A stretch of DNA of 64,000 bases from positions 26,489 through 90,488 of the forward strand of contig JAJQCW010000068.1 in the NCBI GenBank assembly GCA_021202515.1. Reading direction: 5' to 3'. The notes under the pieces were generated by a model, which saw only the letters and a list, made by a program, of their open reading frames with translations, searched no databases and had not been told where the DNA came from. Every line of letters begins with the position of its first letter. Position 1 is the first letter of the stretch. This DNA comes from Clostridiales bacterium. Its GTDB lineage: Bacteria > Bacillota > Clostridia > Oscillospirales > Oscillospiraceae. Position numbers and translations under genes: made by a program. Positions 51,270-58,820 of the stretch are shown here, in pieces.

Positions 51270-51312
51270 ATCACCGCCGGGGGCTCTCCACAGGGAGAGG
51301 GCCTCCGGTGGG
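51270..51312 (+). terminator. Hairpin after the second GH3 gene
   Basis: CACCG...GGGGCTCTCC and GGAGAGGGCC...CGGTG pair as a long stem with an ACAG loop 10 bases after the stop codon. There is no T tract. Confidence 0.55.
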
Positions 51313-51324
51313 CAGAAGAAAATT

Positions 51325-51541
51325 GGTATCCCGTTCACTCAGCCGCACTTTTAGCGGATAGCGATTAGTGATTAGTGGTTAGAAAAGGCAAAGTCAAATG
51401 TCAAGCACTATCCCCTTGCCTCCGCCGTCAAGCGGCACTTCCGCTTTGCTCCCTGCCCTGAAAGGGGAGGGGGACCATGCGAAGCATGGTGGAGGGGTTT
51501 TCCGCTGGAATAAATGATAAGGCTGAATCAGAGTGGATACC
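51325..51541. repeat. MITE-like repeat, copy 9 (full length, 217 bp)
   Basis: GGTATCCCGTTCACTCAGCC at the left and GGCTGAATCAGAGTGGATAC at the right are imperfect inverted ends. The core carries two cassettes, AAGTGCCGCTTGACGG-type and CCATGCGAAGCATGG. A TAGCGATTAGTGATTAG tract lies near the left end. It fills the gap before the GtrA-like gene. Confidence 0.75.
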
Positions 51542-51579
51542 GAGAAAAGCGAAAAATCCAACGAAAGGGGAACTGTTCC

Positions 51580-52146
51580 ATGAACGCTTTGAAAAACTTT
51601 TGGGAATCCTTTGCCGACTCCCATCCCGGCGCGGCCCGTTGGCTGCGGGAGGGCGGTCTGTTCGTCATTTTCAGCTATGTGGTCACCTTTTTGAAGTACC
51701 TGATGCTGATGTTCCTGCCGGCGCTGTTCGCCGCTTACGCCGCCATCGGCTGGGGCTGGCCCTCCATCCAGGGCAGCCTGTTCGGTGTCAGCTTCACCTT
51801 CAACGTCATCGGTTACGCCGTGGAGGACGGCGGCCTGGCCTATCTGTACGCCTACCTGGTGTCCAGCTTCCTGGGCGAGTGCATCAACTTCCCCCTCCAG
51901 CGGAACGTGACCTTTAAGAGCCACGGCCCCCTGGCCCTCCAAATCCCCATCTACTTCCTGGGCTGGGTGGTCATCACCCTCATCGTCAACTCCATCAACA
52001 GCGTGTGGGTCGGCGTGGCCAGCTACCTCGTCCCGGCGGCCATCTACAACATCGTCACCATCGTCCTGAACGGCGGCGTGTCCATGGTGGTGTTCTTCGT
52101 GCTGAACAAAATCATCTTCGCGGAGAACTTCGGCAAGAGGAAGTAA
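51580..52146 (+). CDS. GtrA-like small membrane protein
   Basis: 188 residues with four or five membrane spans. The segment FLGECINFPLQRNVTFKSHG fits the conserved loop of GtrA proteins, which move or anchor lipid-linked sugars for cell-surface polymers. The protein is longer than typical GtrA (about 130 residues), so assignment is moderate. The ATG at 51580 follows AAAGGGGA; the ORF-track start at 51514 lies inside a repeat. Confidence 0.65.
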   Translation: MNALKNFWESFADSHPGAARWLREGGLFVIFSYVVTFLKYLMLMFLPALFAAYAAIGWGWPSIQGSLFGVSFTFNVIGYAVEDGGLAYLYAYLVSSFLGECINFPLQRNVTFKSHGPLALQIPIYFLGWVVITLIVNSINSVWVGVASYLVPAAIYNIVTIVLNGGVSMVVFFVLNKIIFAENFGKRK

Positions 52147-52177
52147 TTTCCCTTATTGACAACCGAGAAAATCAAAA

Positions 52178-52212
52178 AACGGGATCGGTCTGCTGGCCGG
52201 TCCCGTTTTGAC
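52178..52212 (+). terminator. Terminator of the GtrA-like gene
   Basis: AAAACGGGA-T-CGG and CCG-G-TCCCGTTTT form the stem around TCTGCTGG, with T at the 3' side. Confidence 0.8.
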
Positions 52213-52233
52213 GCAATTCCTATAAATATAATT

Positions 52234-52425
52234 GGATATTCCTTTAAATCAGCTACGTTTTTAGCGGCTAGAAAAAATTTACTGAAAATTCCTCATCTAT
52301 CGAACAAAAGCAGCAACAATCGACAAGTACTTTCCCCTCTCGCCTCCCCTGAAAGGGGAGGAGGGCCGCCGCCGTAGGCGGTGGCGGAGGGGTTTCTGGT
52401 ACATGACGGAGTAAACCGGATAATC
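52234..52425. repeat. MITE-like repeat, copy 10 (full length, 192 bp)
   Basis: The left terminal repeat GGATATTCCTTTAAATCAGC and the right end GGAGTAAACCGGATAATC are imperfect complements. Between them the TTAGCGGCTAGAAAA tract and the core with CCGCCGCCGTAGGCGG align with copies 5 and 6. Confidence 0.7.
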
Positions 52426-52430
52426 AGAAA

Positions 52431-52456
52431 TGAAAAAATCCCCTGGGAGGGGACCA
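52431..52456 (-). terminator. Terminator of tRNA-Val
   Basis: On the minus strand GTCCCCT-CCC-AGGGGAT is followed by TTTTTTC, three bases after the tRNA 3' end. Confidence 0.85.
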
Positions 52457-52458
52457 AA

Positions 52459-52535
52459 TGGTGGACGATAAGAGATTTGAACTCCTGACCCTTCGCACGT
52501 CAAGCGAATGCTCTAGCCAGCTGAGCTAATCGTCC
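52459..52535 (-). tRNA. tRNA-Val (anticodon GAC), CCA encoded
   Basis: On the minus strand a complete cloverleaf is seen: acceptor GGACGAT/ATCGTCC, D arm GCTCAGCTGGCTAGAGC, anticodon stem TTCGC/GCGAA with loop TTGACGT, T arm AGGAGTTCAAATCTCT region and terminal ACCA. The anticodon GAC reads GUC and GUU. A consensus promoter lies upstream and a terminator downstream, so it is a single-gene unit. Confidence 0.95.
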
Positions 52536-52567
52536 AAATTGTCGTTGGCACATTCCCAACGTATGAT

Positions 52568-52596
52568 ATTATACTGACCCGGCGGGGAAAAGTCAA
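52568..52596 (-). promoter_or_regulatory. Promoter of tRNA-Val
   Basis: On the minus strand TTGACT (52591-52596) and TATAAT (52568-52573) with 17 bp between them. Confidence 0.88.
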
Positions 52597-52767
52597 GCAT
52601 AATTTCAGGAAATTCGCAAATCCGACTGTTCCGGGGTGCGGAGGGCCGGAGGCAGAGGAATTTTTCCCAGCGCACCGCCGCCGGGCGGCTGCTCCCGGAA
52701 GGACAGGCACGAAAAATAATATATTTTTTACAAGTCTTTTAAAATGTTTGTTTTTTTACTTTTCCTC

Positions 52768-52795
52768 TTTACTTTCTCCGGGTTTTTGTTATAAT
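52768..52795 (+). promoter_or_regulatory. Promoter of the Na+ decarboxylase operon
   Basis: TTTACT (52768-52773) and TATAAT (52790-52795) with a 16-bp spacer, in an AT-rich stretch. The remaining gap to the tRNA (52597-52760) is GC-rich without a gene. Confidence 0.65.
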
Positions 52796-52919
52796 TATAC
52801 TCGGAACAAAGTTAGAGTTCGCCCTTTCCACCGGTGCTGCACTGTGACGACAGATGTTTCCGATGAGAGGACAACCACAAAAAAGCAACCGCGAAAAGAA
52901 AAAATGGAGGTGTAACGTT

Positions 52920-54326
52920 ATGCGAGTTCAATTCACTGAAACCGTATTGCGTGATGCAAACCAGTCCCTGATGGCTACCCGCCTTCCTTATTCTGATTAC
53001 GAGCCGATCCTCTCCACGATGGACAAGGCCGGCTATTATTCAGTGGAGTGCTGGGGCGGCGCCACGTTCGACTCCTGCCTGCGTTACCTGGACGAAGATC
53101 CCTGGGAGCGTCTGCGGGGCATCCGCAAGAATATGCCCAACACCAAGCTGCAAATGCTGCTGCGGGGCCAGAACCTGCTGGGCTACAAACATTACCACGA
53201 CGACGTGGTGGAGAAGTTCGTCGAGCTGTCCATCAAGAACGGCATCGACATCCTGCGTATTTTCGACGCGCTGAACGACTTCCGCAACCTGGGCACCGCC
53301 CTGGACGCCACCAAGAAGTACGCCACCGCCAACACCGTGGCCTCCGGCTGTATCTCCTACACCCAGTCCCCCGTCCATACGGTGGATAAGTACGTGGAGA
53401 TGTGCAAGGAGCTGCAGAAGATGGGCTTCGACACCATCTGCCTGAAGGATATGGCCGGCACCATGAGTCCCTATGAGGCCGAGCACCTCATCAAGGGCAT
53501 CAAGGACGCCGTGGGCGACATGCCCCTGATCCTCCACACCCACTGCACCACCGGCATGGCTTACCAGACCGTCACCAAGGCCATCGAGTCCGGTATCGAC
53601 GTCATCGACACCGCCACCTCCTGCTTCTCCAACGGCACCTCTCAGCCCGCCACCGAGACTATGTTCTATGCCCTGTCTCAGTACGGCATCGAGACCGGCC
53701 TGAACGAGAAGGCCATCAACGAGGTCAACGACTTCTTCAAGCCCGTCAAGCAGAAGTACATCGACAACGGCCTGCTGAACCCCAAGAGCATGGCCACCGA
53801 TTCCCAGGCCCTGGTCTACAAGGTCCCCGGCGGTATGCTGTCCAACATGATCGCTAACCTGACCGACATGGACGCTATGGACAAGTTCGACGAGGCTCTG
53901 GCTGAGATCCCCACTGTCCGGGCCGACATGGGCTATCCTCCTCTGGTCACCCCCCTGTCCCAGATGGTGGGCAACCAGGCCGTCACCAACGTGCTGGTGG
54001 GCGAGCGCTACAAGAACATCTCCAACGAGGTCAAGAACTACTTCAAGGGTGAGTACGGCATCGCGCCCGCTCCCGTGAACCCCGACCTGGAGAAGAAAAT
54101 CCTGGGCGAGGGCGGCAAGCCCATCGACTGCCGCATCGAGGACGCCAAGCGCACCGGCGAGGACTTCGAGCAGGCCAAGAAGGACCTGGGCGATCTGGCC
54201 CGCAGCGAAGAGGACATCATGAGCTACATCTGCTTCCCCAAGCAGGCCAAGGACTACTTCGAGGCCCGCAAGGAGAAGGAAGAGCGCACCTGCAAGTACA
54301 CCATGGAAACCCTCGACGAGGAATAA
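52920..54326 (+). CDS. oadA: Oxaloacetate decarboxylase alpha chain (carboxyltransferase)
   Basis: About 468 residues: a TIM barrel with metal-binding Asp in ETVLRDANQSLMATR and His in LILHTHCTTGMA, the catalytic Lys in CLKDMAGTMSPYEA, then a helical post-domain. It moves the carboxyl group of oxaloacetate to biotin. The usual C-terminal biotin domain is missing and is encoded separately two genes downstream. The start at 52920 after TGGAGGTG replaces the ORF-track start. It heads the four-gene operon. Confidence 0.95.
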   Translation: MRVQFTETVLRDANQSLMATRLPYSDYEPILSTMDKAGYYSVECWGGATFDSCLRYLDEDPWERLRGIRKNMPNTKLQMLLRGQNLLGYKHYHDDVVEKFVELSIKNGIDILRIFDALNDFRNLGTALDATKKYATANTVASGCISYTQSPVHTVDKYVEMCKELQKMGFDTICLKDMAGTMSPYEAEHLIKGIKDAVGDMPLILHTHCTTGMAYQTVTKAIESGIDVIDTATSCFSNGTSQPATETMFYALSQYGIETGLNEKAINEVNDFFKPVKQKYIDNGLLNPKSMATDSQALVYKVPGGMLSNMIANLTDMDAMDKFDEALAEIPTVRADMGYPPLVTPLSQMVGNQAVTNVLVGERYKNISNEVKNYFKGEYGIAPAPVNPDLEKKILGEGGKPIDCRIEDAKRTGEDFEQAKKDLGDLARSEEDIMSYICFPKQAKDYFEARKEKEERTCKYTMETLDEE

Positions 54327-54344
54327 GCGCAGGAGGTATATTCT

Positions 54345-54683
54345 ATGGAAGAAATTACGATTGTTGAAGGATTGGGCGTCACTGTGCTGGGCATGGCCGT
54401 CGTGTTCGGCGTGCTGGTGCTGCTGATGGCGATCATCATCGCGGAGAGCAAGGTCATCGCCAGCATTGAGAACCGCGGCAAGGCAAACGCCGCCCCCAAC
54501 GCTGTCCCCGATGCTCCCGCTCCTGCCGCTACCCCCGCGCCTCTGGCCAAGGGGTCCTGCGGCGGCGTCATGCTGCATGACGTCCCCGACCGCACCGCCG
54601 CCATGATCATGGCCATCGTCGCCGACGAGCTGAAAACCCCGCTGAATGAGCTGAGATTTATTTCCATCAAGGAGGTAAAGTGA
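54345..54683 (+). CDS. oadG: Oxaloacetate decarboxylase gamma chain (OadG family)
   Basis: 112 residues: one N-terminal membrane span (GLGVTVLGMAVVFGVLVLLMAI), an Ala/Pro-rich linker and a small C-terminal domain. It bridges the soluble alpha chain to the membrane beta chain. The C-terminal part (LNELRFISIKEVK) ends two bases before the biotin carrier gene. Confidence 0.88.
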   Translation: MEEITIVEGLGVTVLGMAVVFGVLVLLMAIIIAESKVIASIENRGKANAAPNAVPDAPAPAATPAPLAKGSCGGVMLHDVPDRTAAMIMAIVADELKTPLNELRFISIKEVK

Positions 54684-54684
54684 G

Positions 54685-55080
54685 ATGAAATATAAAATCA
54701 CACTGAACGACAAGACCTATGAGGTCATTGTCGAAAAGGGTCAGGCCATCCTGGCCGACGAGTACGACGCTCTGGCTCCCGCCGCCGCGCCCGCTGCCCC
54801 TGCTGCCGCACCCGCCGCTGCTCCTGCCGCCGCACCCGCTCCCGCCGCCGCCGCGCCCACCGCTGCCGGTGAGCCTGTCACCGCCCCGCTGCCCGGCACC
54901 GTCGTCTCCATGAAGGTCAGCGCCGGTCAGGCCATCAAGAGCGGCGACATCGTGGCCATCATCGAGGCCATGAAGATGGAAAACGAAGTTCTCGCTCCCC
55001 GGGATGGCACCGTCGCGCAGGTCGTTGCCGGTCAGGGTACTGCTGTCAAGACTGGTGATCCTCTGGTGATCCTGTCCTAA
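54685..55080 (+). CDS. Biotin carboxyl carrier subunit of the decarboxylase
   Basis: 131 residues. A small N-terminal strand region, a long Ala/Pro linker (residues 33-60) and a biotinyl domain with the biotin-Lys motif EAMKMENEV. It carries CO2 from the alpha chain to the membrane beta chain. Its separation from the alpha chain is typical of glutaconyl- and methylmalonyl-CoA decarboxylases as well, but the alpha chain here is of the oxaloacetate type. Confidence 0.93.
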   Translation: MKYKITLNDKTYEVIVEKGQAILADEYDALAPAAAPAAPAAAPAAAPAAAPAPAAAAPTAAGEPVTAPLPGTVVSMKVSAGQAIKSGDIVAIIEAMKMENEVLAPRDGTVAQVVAGQGTAVKTGDPLVILS

Positions 55081-55092
55081 GGAGGAACCAAT

Positions 55093-56292
55093 ATGGAATT
55101 TATCGGTAGAATCTTTTCCAATTTGGCGGCCCAAACCGGCTTCGTCAATATGTTTGCCGATGGCCCCGTCGCTGCGCTGAAGATCGTCATCATGCTGTTC
55201 CTCTCCTGCGTACTGCTGTACATGGGCATCGCCAAGAAGTTCGAGCCGCTGCTGCTGGTGGGCATCGCCTTCGGTATGCTGCTGACCAACCTGCCCGGTT
55301 CCGGCATCTACCACGCTGAGCTGTGGTACGCCGGTGCGGGCGCTAACATCAACTTTGGGGAGGTCCTCCACGAGGGCGGCTTCCTGGATATCCTCTATCT
55401 GGGCGTCAAGCTGGGCATTTACCCCTCCATCATCTTCATGGGCGTAGGCGCGATGACCGACTTCGGCCCCATGATGGCCAACCCCAAGAGTATGATCCTG
55501 GGCGCTGCCGCTCAGTTCGGCGTGTACGCCGCCCTGCTGATGGCCATTGCCCTGGGCTTCTCCGGCCCTGAGGCCGCTTCCATCGGCATCATCGGCGGCG
55601 CTGACGGTCCTACCGCTATCTGGCTGACCAGCCAGTTGGCTCCTGACCTGCTTGGCCCCATCGCCGTGGCTGCGTATTCTTACATGGCGCTGATCCCGCT
55701 GATCCAGCCGCCGTTTATGAAACTCATCGTATCCAAGGAGCGCCGCTCCATCAAGATGGAGCAGCTCCGCCCCGTGTCCCAGACCGAGAAGATCGTGTTC
55801 CCCATCATGGTCACCATCGTCTGCTGCCTGATCCTGCCCTCCGTGGCAGCGCTGCTGGGCTGCCTGATGCTGGGCAACCTGTGGGCCAACTGCGGCGTGT
55901 GCGACCGTTTGTCTGACACCGTCCAGAACGCCCTGATGAACATCATCACCATCTTCCTGGGCATCTCCGTGGGCGCTACCGCCACCGCCGAGCAGTTCCT
56001 GTCCGCCAAGACAGTCATGATCATCGTGCTGGGCCTGCTGGCCTTCTGCTTCGCCACCTGCGGCGGCCTGCTGGTGGGTCAGATCATGTGCACCCTGACC
56101 CATGGCAAGATCAACCCCATCATCGGCTCCGCCGGCGTGTCCGCCGTGCCGATGGCGGCCCGTGTTGCTCAGGTCCAGGGCCAGAAGGACAACCCCTCCA
56201 ACTTCCTGCTGATGCACGCCATGGGCCCCAATGTGTCCGGCGTCATCGGTTCCGCCGTGGCCGCTGGCTTCCTGCTGGCTGTGTTCGGCTGA
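55093..56292 (+). CDS. oadB: Na+-translocating decarboxylase beta chain
   Basis: 399 residues with about ten membrane spans. Family signatures are FPSIIFMGVGAMTDFGP-like (YPSIIFMGVGAMTDFGPMM), GIIGGADGPTAIW with the Na+-binding Asp, and IIGSAGVSAVPMAARVAQ. It frees CO2 from carboxybiotin and exports sodium ions, storing energy as a sodium gradient. It is the last gene of the operon and is followed by a terminator. Confidence 0.95.
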   Translation: MEFIGRIFSNLAAQTGFVNMFADGPVAALKIVIMLFLSCVLLYMGIAKKFEPLLLVGIAFGMLLTNLPGSGIYHAELWYAGAGANINFGEVLHEGGFLDILYLGVKLGIYPSIIFMGVGAMTDFGPMMANPKSMILGAAAQFGVYAALLMAIALGFSGPEAASIGIIGGADGPTAIWLTSQLAPDLLGPIAVAAYSYMALIPLIQPPFMKLIVSKERRSIKMEQLRPVSQTEKIVFPIMVTIVCCLILPSVAALLGCLMLGNLWANCGVCDRLSDTVQNALMNIITIFLGISVGATATAEQFLSAKTVMIIVLGLLAFCFATCGGLLVGQIMCTLTHGKINPIIGSAGVSAVPMAARVAQVQGQKDNPSNFLLMHAMGPNVSGVIGSAVAAGFLLAVFG

Positions 56293-56313
56293 TAACCGCA
56301 TAAACAACCTTCG

Positions 56314-56346
56314 GGGCTGTGCCGTTGGGCGCAGCCCCATTTTACA
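56314..56346 (+). terminator. Terminator of the decarboxylase operon
   Basis: GGGGCTG-T-GCC and GGC-G-CAGCCCC form the stem with a GTTG loop, followed by ATTTTAC. Confidence 0.83.
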
Positions 56347-56415
56347 ACCGAACGACAGAAAAACCGCCCCAAATCCCCCATGCAACTGCCGGTTGACAAA
56401 CTGCAAGGCCGGAAT

Positions 56416-56447
56416 GGTTGCGCCGCAACCGCTGTTTTTCGTACAAT
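56416..56447 (+). promoter_or_regulatory. Promoter with overlapping operator of the XRE membrane regulator
   Basis: TTGCGC (56418-56423) and TACAAT (56442-56447) are 18 bp apart. GGTTGCG-C-CGCAACC is a perfect 7-bp palindrome (56416-56430) lying on the -35 box, as expected for autorepression. Confidence 0.55.
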
Positions 56448-56477
56448 GGAGCCACCAAAACAAGGAGGCGTTTCGAT

Positions 56478-57116
56478 ATGAACATTGCAGACAGGATTCA
56501 GCAGTTGAGAAAGGCAAATGGGATCTCCCAGGAGGAGCTGGCGGACCGGGTGGGTGTGTCCCGCCAGGCGGTCAGCAAGTGGGAGAGCGAGCAAAGCGTC
56601 CCCGACCTGAACAAAATCATCCTGCTCAGCGACTACTTCGGTGTGACTACGGATTATTTGCTCAAGGGCATTGAGCCGATGCCGGAGCAGCCGGTGAAAG
56701 GAAAGCCGGACGCCCGTATATTCACCGTGATTGGCACCGCCCTGAACTTCATCGGGCTGGTGACAGCTATTGGAATTTGGGTGATTTGGTACACGCAATT
56801 ATCCGTAGTAGTGGGCTTTGTCCTCATGGCGGCGGGCTGCGCGGTGTTCGCCGTGGGCCAGCTCCTGGGGGAGAACACCCGGAGCGCTGCCAGATGGTTC
56901 TGGCTGGTCAACGTGTGGCTGCTGGCGCTGATGCCCATTTCCTGCGTGTTCAACGCGCTGGACGGGACCTTTGGCGGGTTCTGGTGGCGGCTGTCGCCCA
57001 TCCCGGAGCTGGGGAACTCCTATATCACCTATGTGCTGTGCTGGCTGTTCTACGGGGCGGTGTGCGTGGCCGCAGACCGCTGGCTCAGGAAAAAGCTGCC
57101 CAAAGAACAAAAATAG
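56478..57116 (+). CDS. XRE-type regulator with a membrane domain
   Basis: 212 residues. Residues 1-65 are an HTH_3 domain (IQQLRKANGISQEELADRVG, VSRQAVSKWESEQSVPD), and residues 85-205 contain four hydrophobic spans. This fusion of an XRE head to a membrane domain is common in Firmicutes, and its signal is unknown. The start was moved to the ATG after AAGGAGG. A palindrome on its own promoter suggests autoregulation. It precedes a small membrane protein and a GNAT enzyme. Confidence 0.85.
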   Translation: MNIADRIQQLRKANGISQEELADRVGVSRQAVSKWESEQSVPDLNKIILLSDYFGVTTDYLLKGIEPMPEQPVKGKPDARIFTVIGTALNFIGLVTAIGIWVIWYTQLSVVVGFVLMAAGCAVFAVGQLLGENTRSAARWFWLVNVWLLALMPISCVFNALDGTFGGFWWRLSPIPELGNSYITYVLCWLFYGAVCVAADRWLRKKLPKEQK

Positions 57117-57134
57117 AGCGGCAAAAACCGCTCT
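57115..57134 (+). terminator. Hairpin after the XRE membrane regulator
   Basis: AGAGCGG and CCGCTCT form a 7-bp stem with a CAAAAA loop over the stop codon region. No T tract, so termination is uncertain. Confidence 0.45.
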
Positions 57135-57192
57135 ATCCATCAAAGTAAATTTGTTTATCCCTTTTTTCGGTTCCGCTTTTTGCTGCCGTATG

Positions 57193-57262
57193 TGTAGGGG
57201 CGGCCCTCGGCCGCCCGCAGGGAAATGTGCGGTTTTCCGGGCGGCCACGGGCCGCCCCTACA
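57193..57262. repeat. 70-bp palindromic repeat, copy 2
   Basis: TGTAGGGGCGGCCCTCGG and GGCCACGGGCCGCCCCTACA flank a 30-base centre. The length (70 bp) and ends are the same as in copies 1 and 3. Confidence 0.75.
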
Positions 57263-57344
57263 GGTGTGTCGTAACACTTCTGAGCTAAATTTGGGGGACC
57301 GCTTCAAAGGGAACACCACAAAGCAAAAAAACGGAGGTATCACC

Positions 57345-57548
57345 ATGAACACAAATAAATTCCTGGCCCTCGCCTGGTTCGTCACCGGCGTGGCGGACAT
57401 CCTGGCGGCCATTTCCTGGCTGCTGGACGGCAAAAAGTCCCTGGGTGCACAGTGGCTGTGCATCGGCAGCATGAACCTGTGCCTGGGGGCTATCAATCTG
57501 GGGAAGTCCCGGAAGGAACGGGGCGGAGAGGTGACCGTCGAGGAATGA
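57345..57548 (+). CDS. Small two-span membrane protein
   Basis: 67 residues: MNTNKFLALAWFVTGVADIL starts a first hydrophobic span (5-27) and a second lies at 36-52, followed by a charged tail. The ATG has ACGGAGG ten bases upstream; the ORF-track start at 57225 lies in the repeat. No family is recognised. It is 22 bases upstream of the acetyltransferase gene and probably co-transcribed. Confidence 0.65.
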   Translation: MNTNKFLALAWFVTGVADILAAISWLLDGKKSLGAQWLCIGSMNLCLGAINLGKSRKERGGEVTVEE

Positions 57549-57570
57549 CGGCGCACACCAGGGGCAGACA

Positions 57571-58041
57571 ATGAAACCGGAACTAATCAGAGCCACTGTG
57601 GAGGACGCGGAGGAGCTGTGGAAGATGCAGCGGGCGGCGTTCGCGGAGCTACTGGAAAAGTATCAGGATTTCGACACCAGCCCCGGAAATGAGCCGCCGG
57701 AAAAGGTACAGATGCGCCTAAAGCAGCCCTTTACCTATTTCTACTTCATCTGCGTGGAGGGAGAAAAGGCGGGGGCCATTCGGGTCGTTGACCAAAAGGA
57801 AGCGGGCCGACCGAAACGAATCAGCCCGCTGTTCTTGCTGCCCGCCTACCGGGGGCGGGGAATCGCACAAAAAGTGATTCAGTTGTGCGAGCAGCTACAC
57901 GGGGAACCCGGTTGGGCGCTGGACACTATTTTACAGGAGGCGGGGAACCGCCATTTATACGAAAAAATGGGATACCGCGCAACGGGCAAAACGGAGCAAA
58001 TCAACGACAAAATGACGCTGATTATTTATGAGAAGGAATGA
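57571..58041 (+). CDS. GNAT-family N-acetyltransferase
   Basis: 156 residues with the acetyl-CoA-binding motif LPAYRGRGIAQKVIQL (about residue 90) and a C-terminal Asn/Tyr pair in GNRHLYEKMGYRATG, typical for GNAT enzymes. The substrate cannot be told. It is the last gene of a short operon with the small membrane protein and meets the convergent acyltransferase-like gene 20 bases on. Confidence 0.88.
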   Translation: MKPELIRATVEDAEELWKMQRAAFAELLEKYQDFDTSPGNEPPEKVQMRLKQPFTYFYFICVEGEKAGAIRVVDQKEAGRPKRISPLFLLPAYRGRGIAQKVIQLCEQLHGEPGWALDTILQEAGNRHLYEKMGYRATGKTEQINDKMTLIIYEKE

Positions 58042-58061
58042 ACTGCAAGCGCATTTCCTGC

Positions 58062-58820
58062 TTAGCCCACCAGCCAATACACCTCCAACAGCCCGTACAG
58101 CACCGGCTGGTGCAGCAGATAGACCACCAGCGAGTGCCGTCCCAGCCAGCTCAGGCCGGGCACGTCACGGCGCAGCAGGGGCAGCTCCTTCCAGCGGTCC
58201 CACCACAGCCGATGGGCGAAATACCCCACGCAGAACAGGAAAAACCAGGGCAGCAGCGGGAAGTAGTCGGCGGAGTAGAACCCCGCCGGGGGAAACCCGA
58301 AGAAGGCGGTAGCCAGGTTTTGGTAGAGAGCGCGGGGCAGCGCCAGCGTCCCCAGTCCGGGGAGGCCCACCGTTCCGCTGGCGATGCTCCGGGTCAGGGC
58401 GAAGAGCAGGGCGCTGAGCGCCAACCCCGCCGCCGGGTGGAGCTTCCGCAACAGCGGCTCCAGCGCCGTCAGCAGCAGCCCCGCCGCCCCCAGCAGGGAA
58501 AGCACCCCCCCCCAAATCCGGGCGGGAGGGGCCCCCCGCGCCGGCACCGCCGTTACCAACAGGCCGCAGGCGAACACGCCGAGGCCGTGGCGGACCGGGT
58601 GGCGGCTCATGCCCCAGCAAAAGCCGGAGAGCAGGATGAACGTCCAGCAAATGCCCTGCTGCCAGTAGAAGGCCCCGCCTTCGTTGTACCAGCCGGGGGT
58701 GAACCCCGCCAGGTAAATCAAATCCCAGAGACCGTGGTAGGCGATCATATTCACCAGGGCGAAGCCCCGGAGCGCGTCCAGCAGGGCGTAGCGGGGACGT
58801 TTCGCCGGTTCGCTGGTCAT
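58062..58820 (-). CDS. DUF1624-type (heparan-glucosaminide acetyltransferase-like) membrane protein
   Basis: 252 residues with about seven spans. The start YALLDALRGFALVNMIAYHGLWDL is the signature of this acyltransferase-like family, and GRHSLVVYLLHQPVLYGL closes it. In bacteria it is thought to acylate surface sugars; the substrate is unknown. The ATG at 58820 overlaps the mtaB stop (ATGA) with GGAGGGAG upstream, so it is translationally coupled to mtaB. The ORF-track start at 58940 is inside mtaB. Confidence 0.8.
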   Translation of the reverse strand: MTSEPAKRPRYALLDALRGFALVNMIAYHGLWDLIYLAGFTPGWYNEGGAFYWQQGICWTFILLSGFCWGMSRHPVRHGLGVFACGLLVTAVPARGAPPARIWGGVLSLLGAAGLLLTALEPLLRKLHPAAGLALSALLFALTRSIASGTVGLPGLGTLALPRALYQNLATAFFGFPPAGFYSADYFPLLPWFFLFCVGYFAHRLWWDRWKELPLLRRDVPGLSWLGRHSLVVYLLHQPVLYGLLEVYWLVG

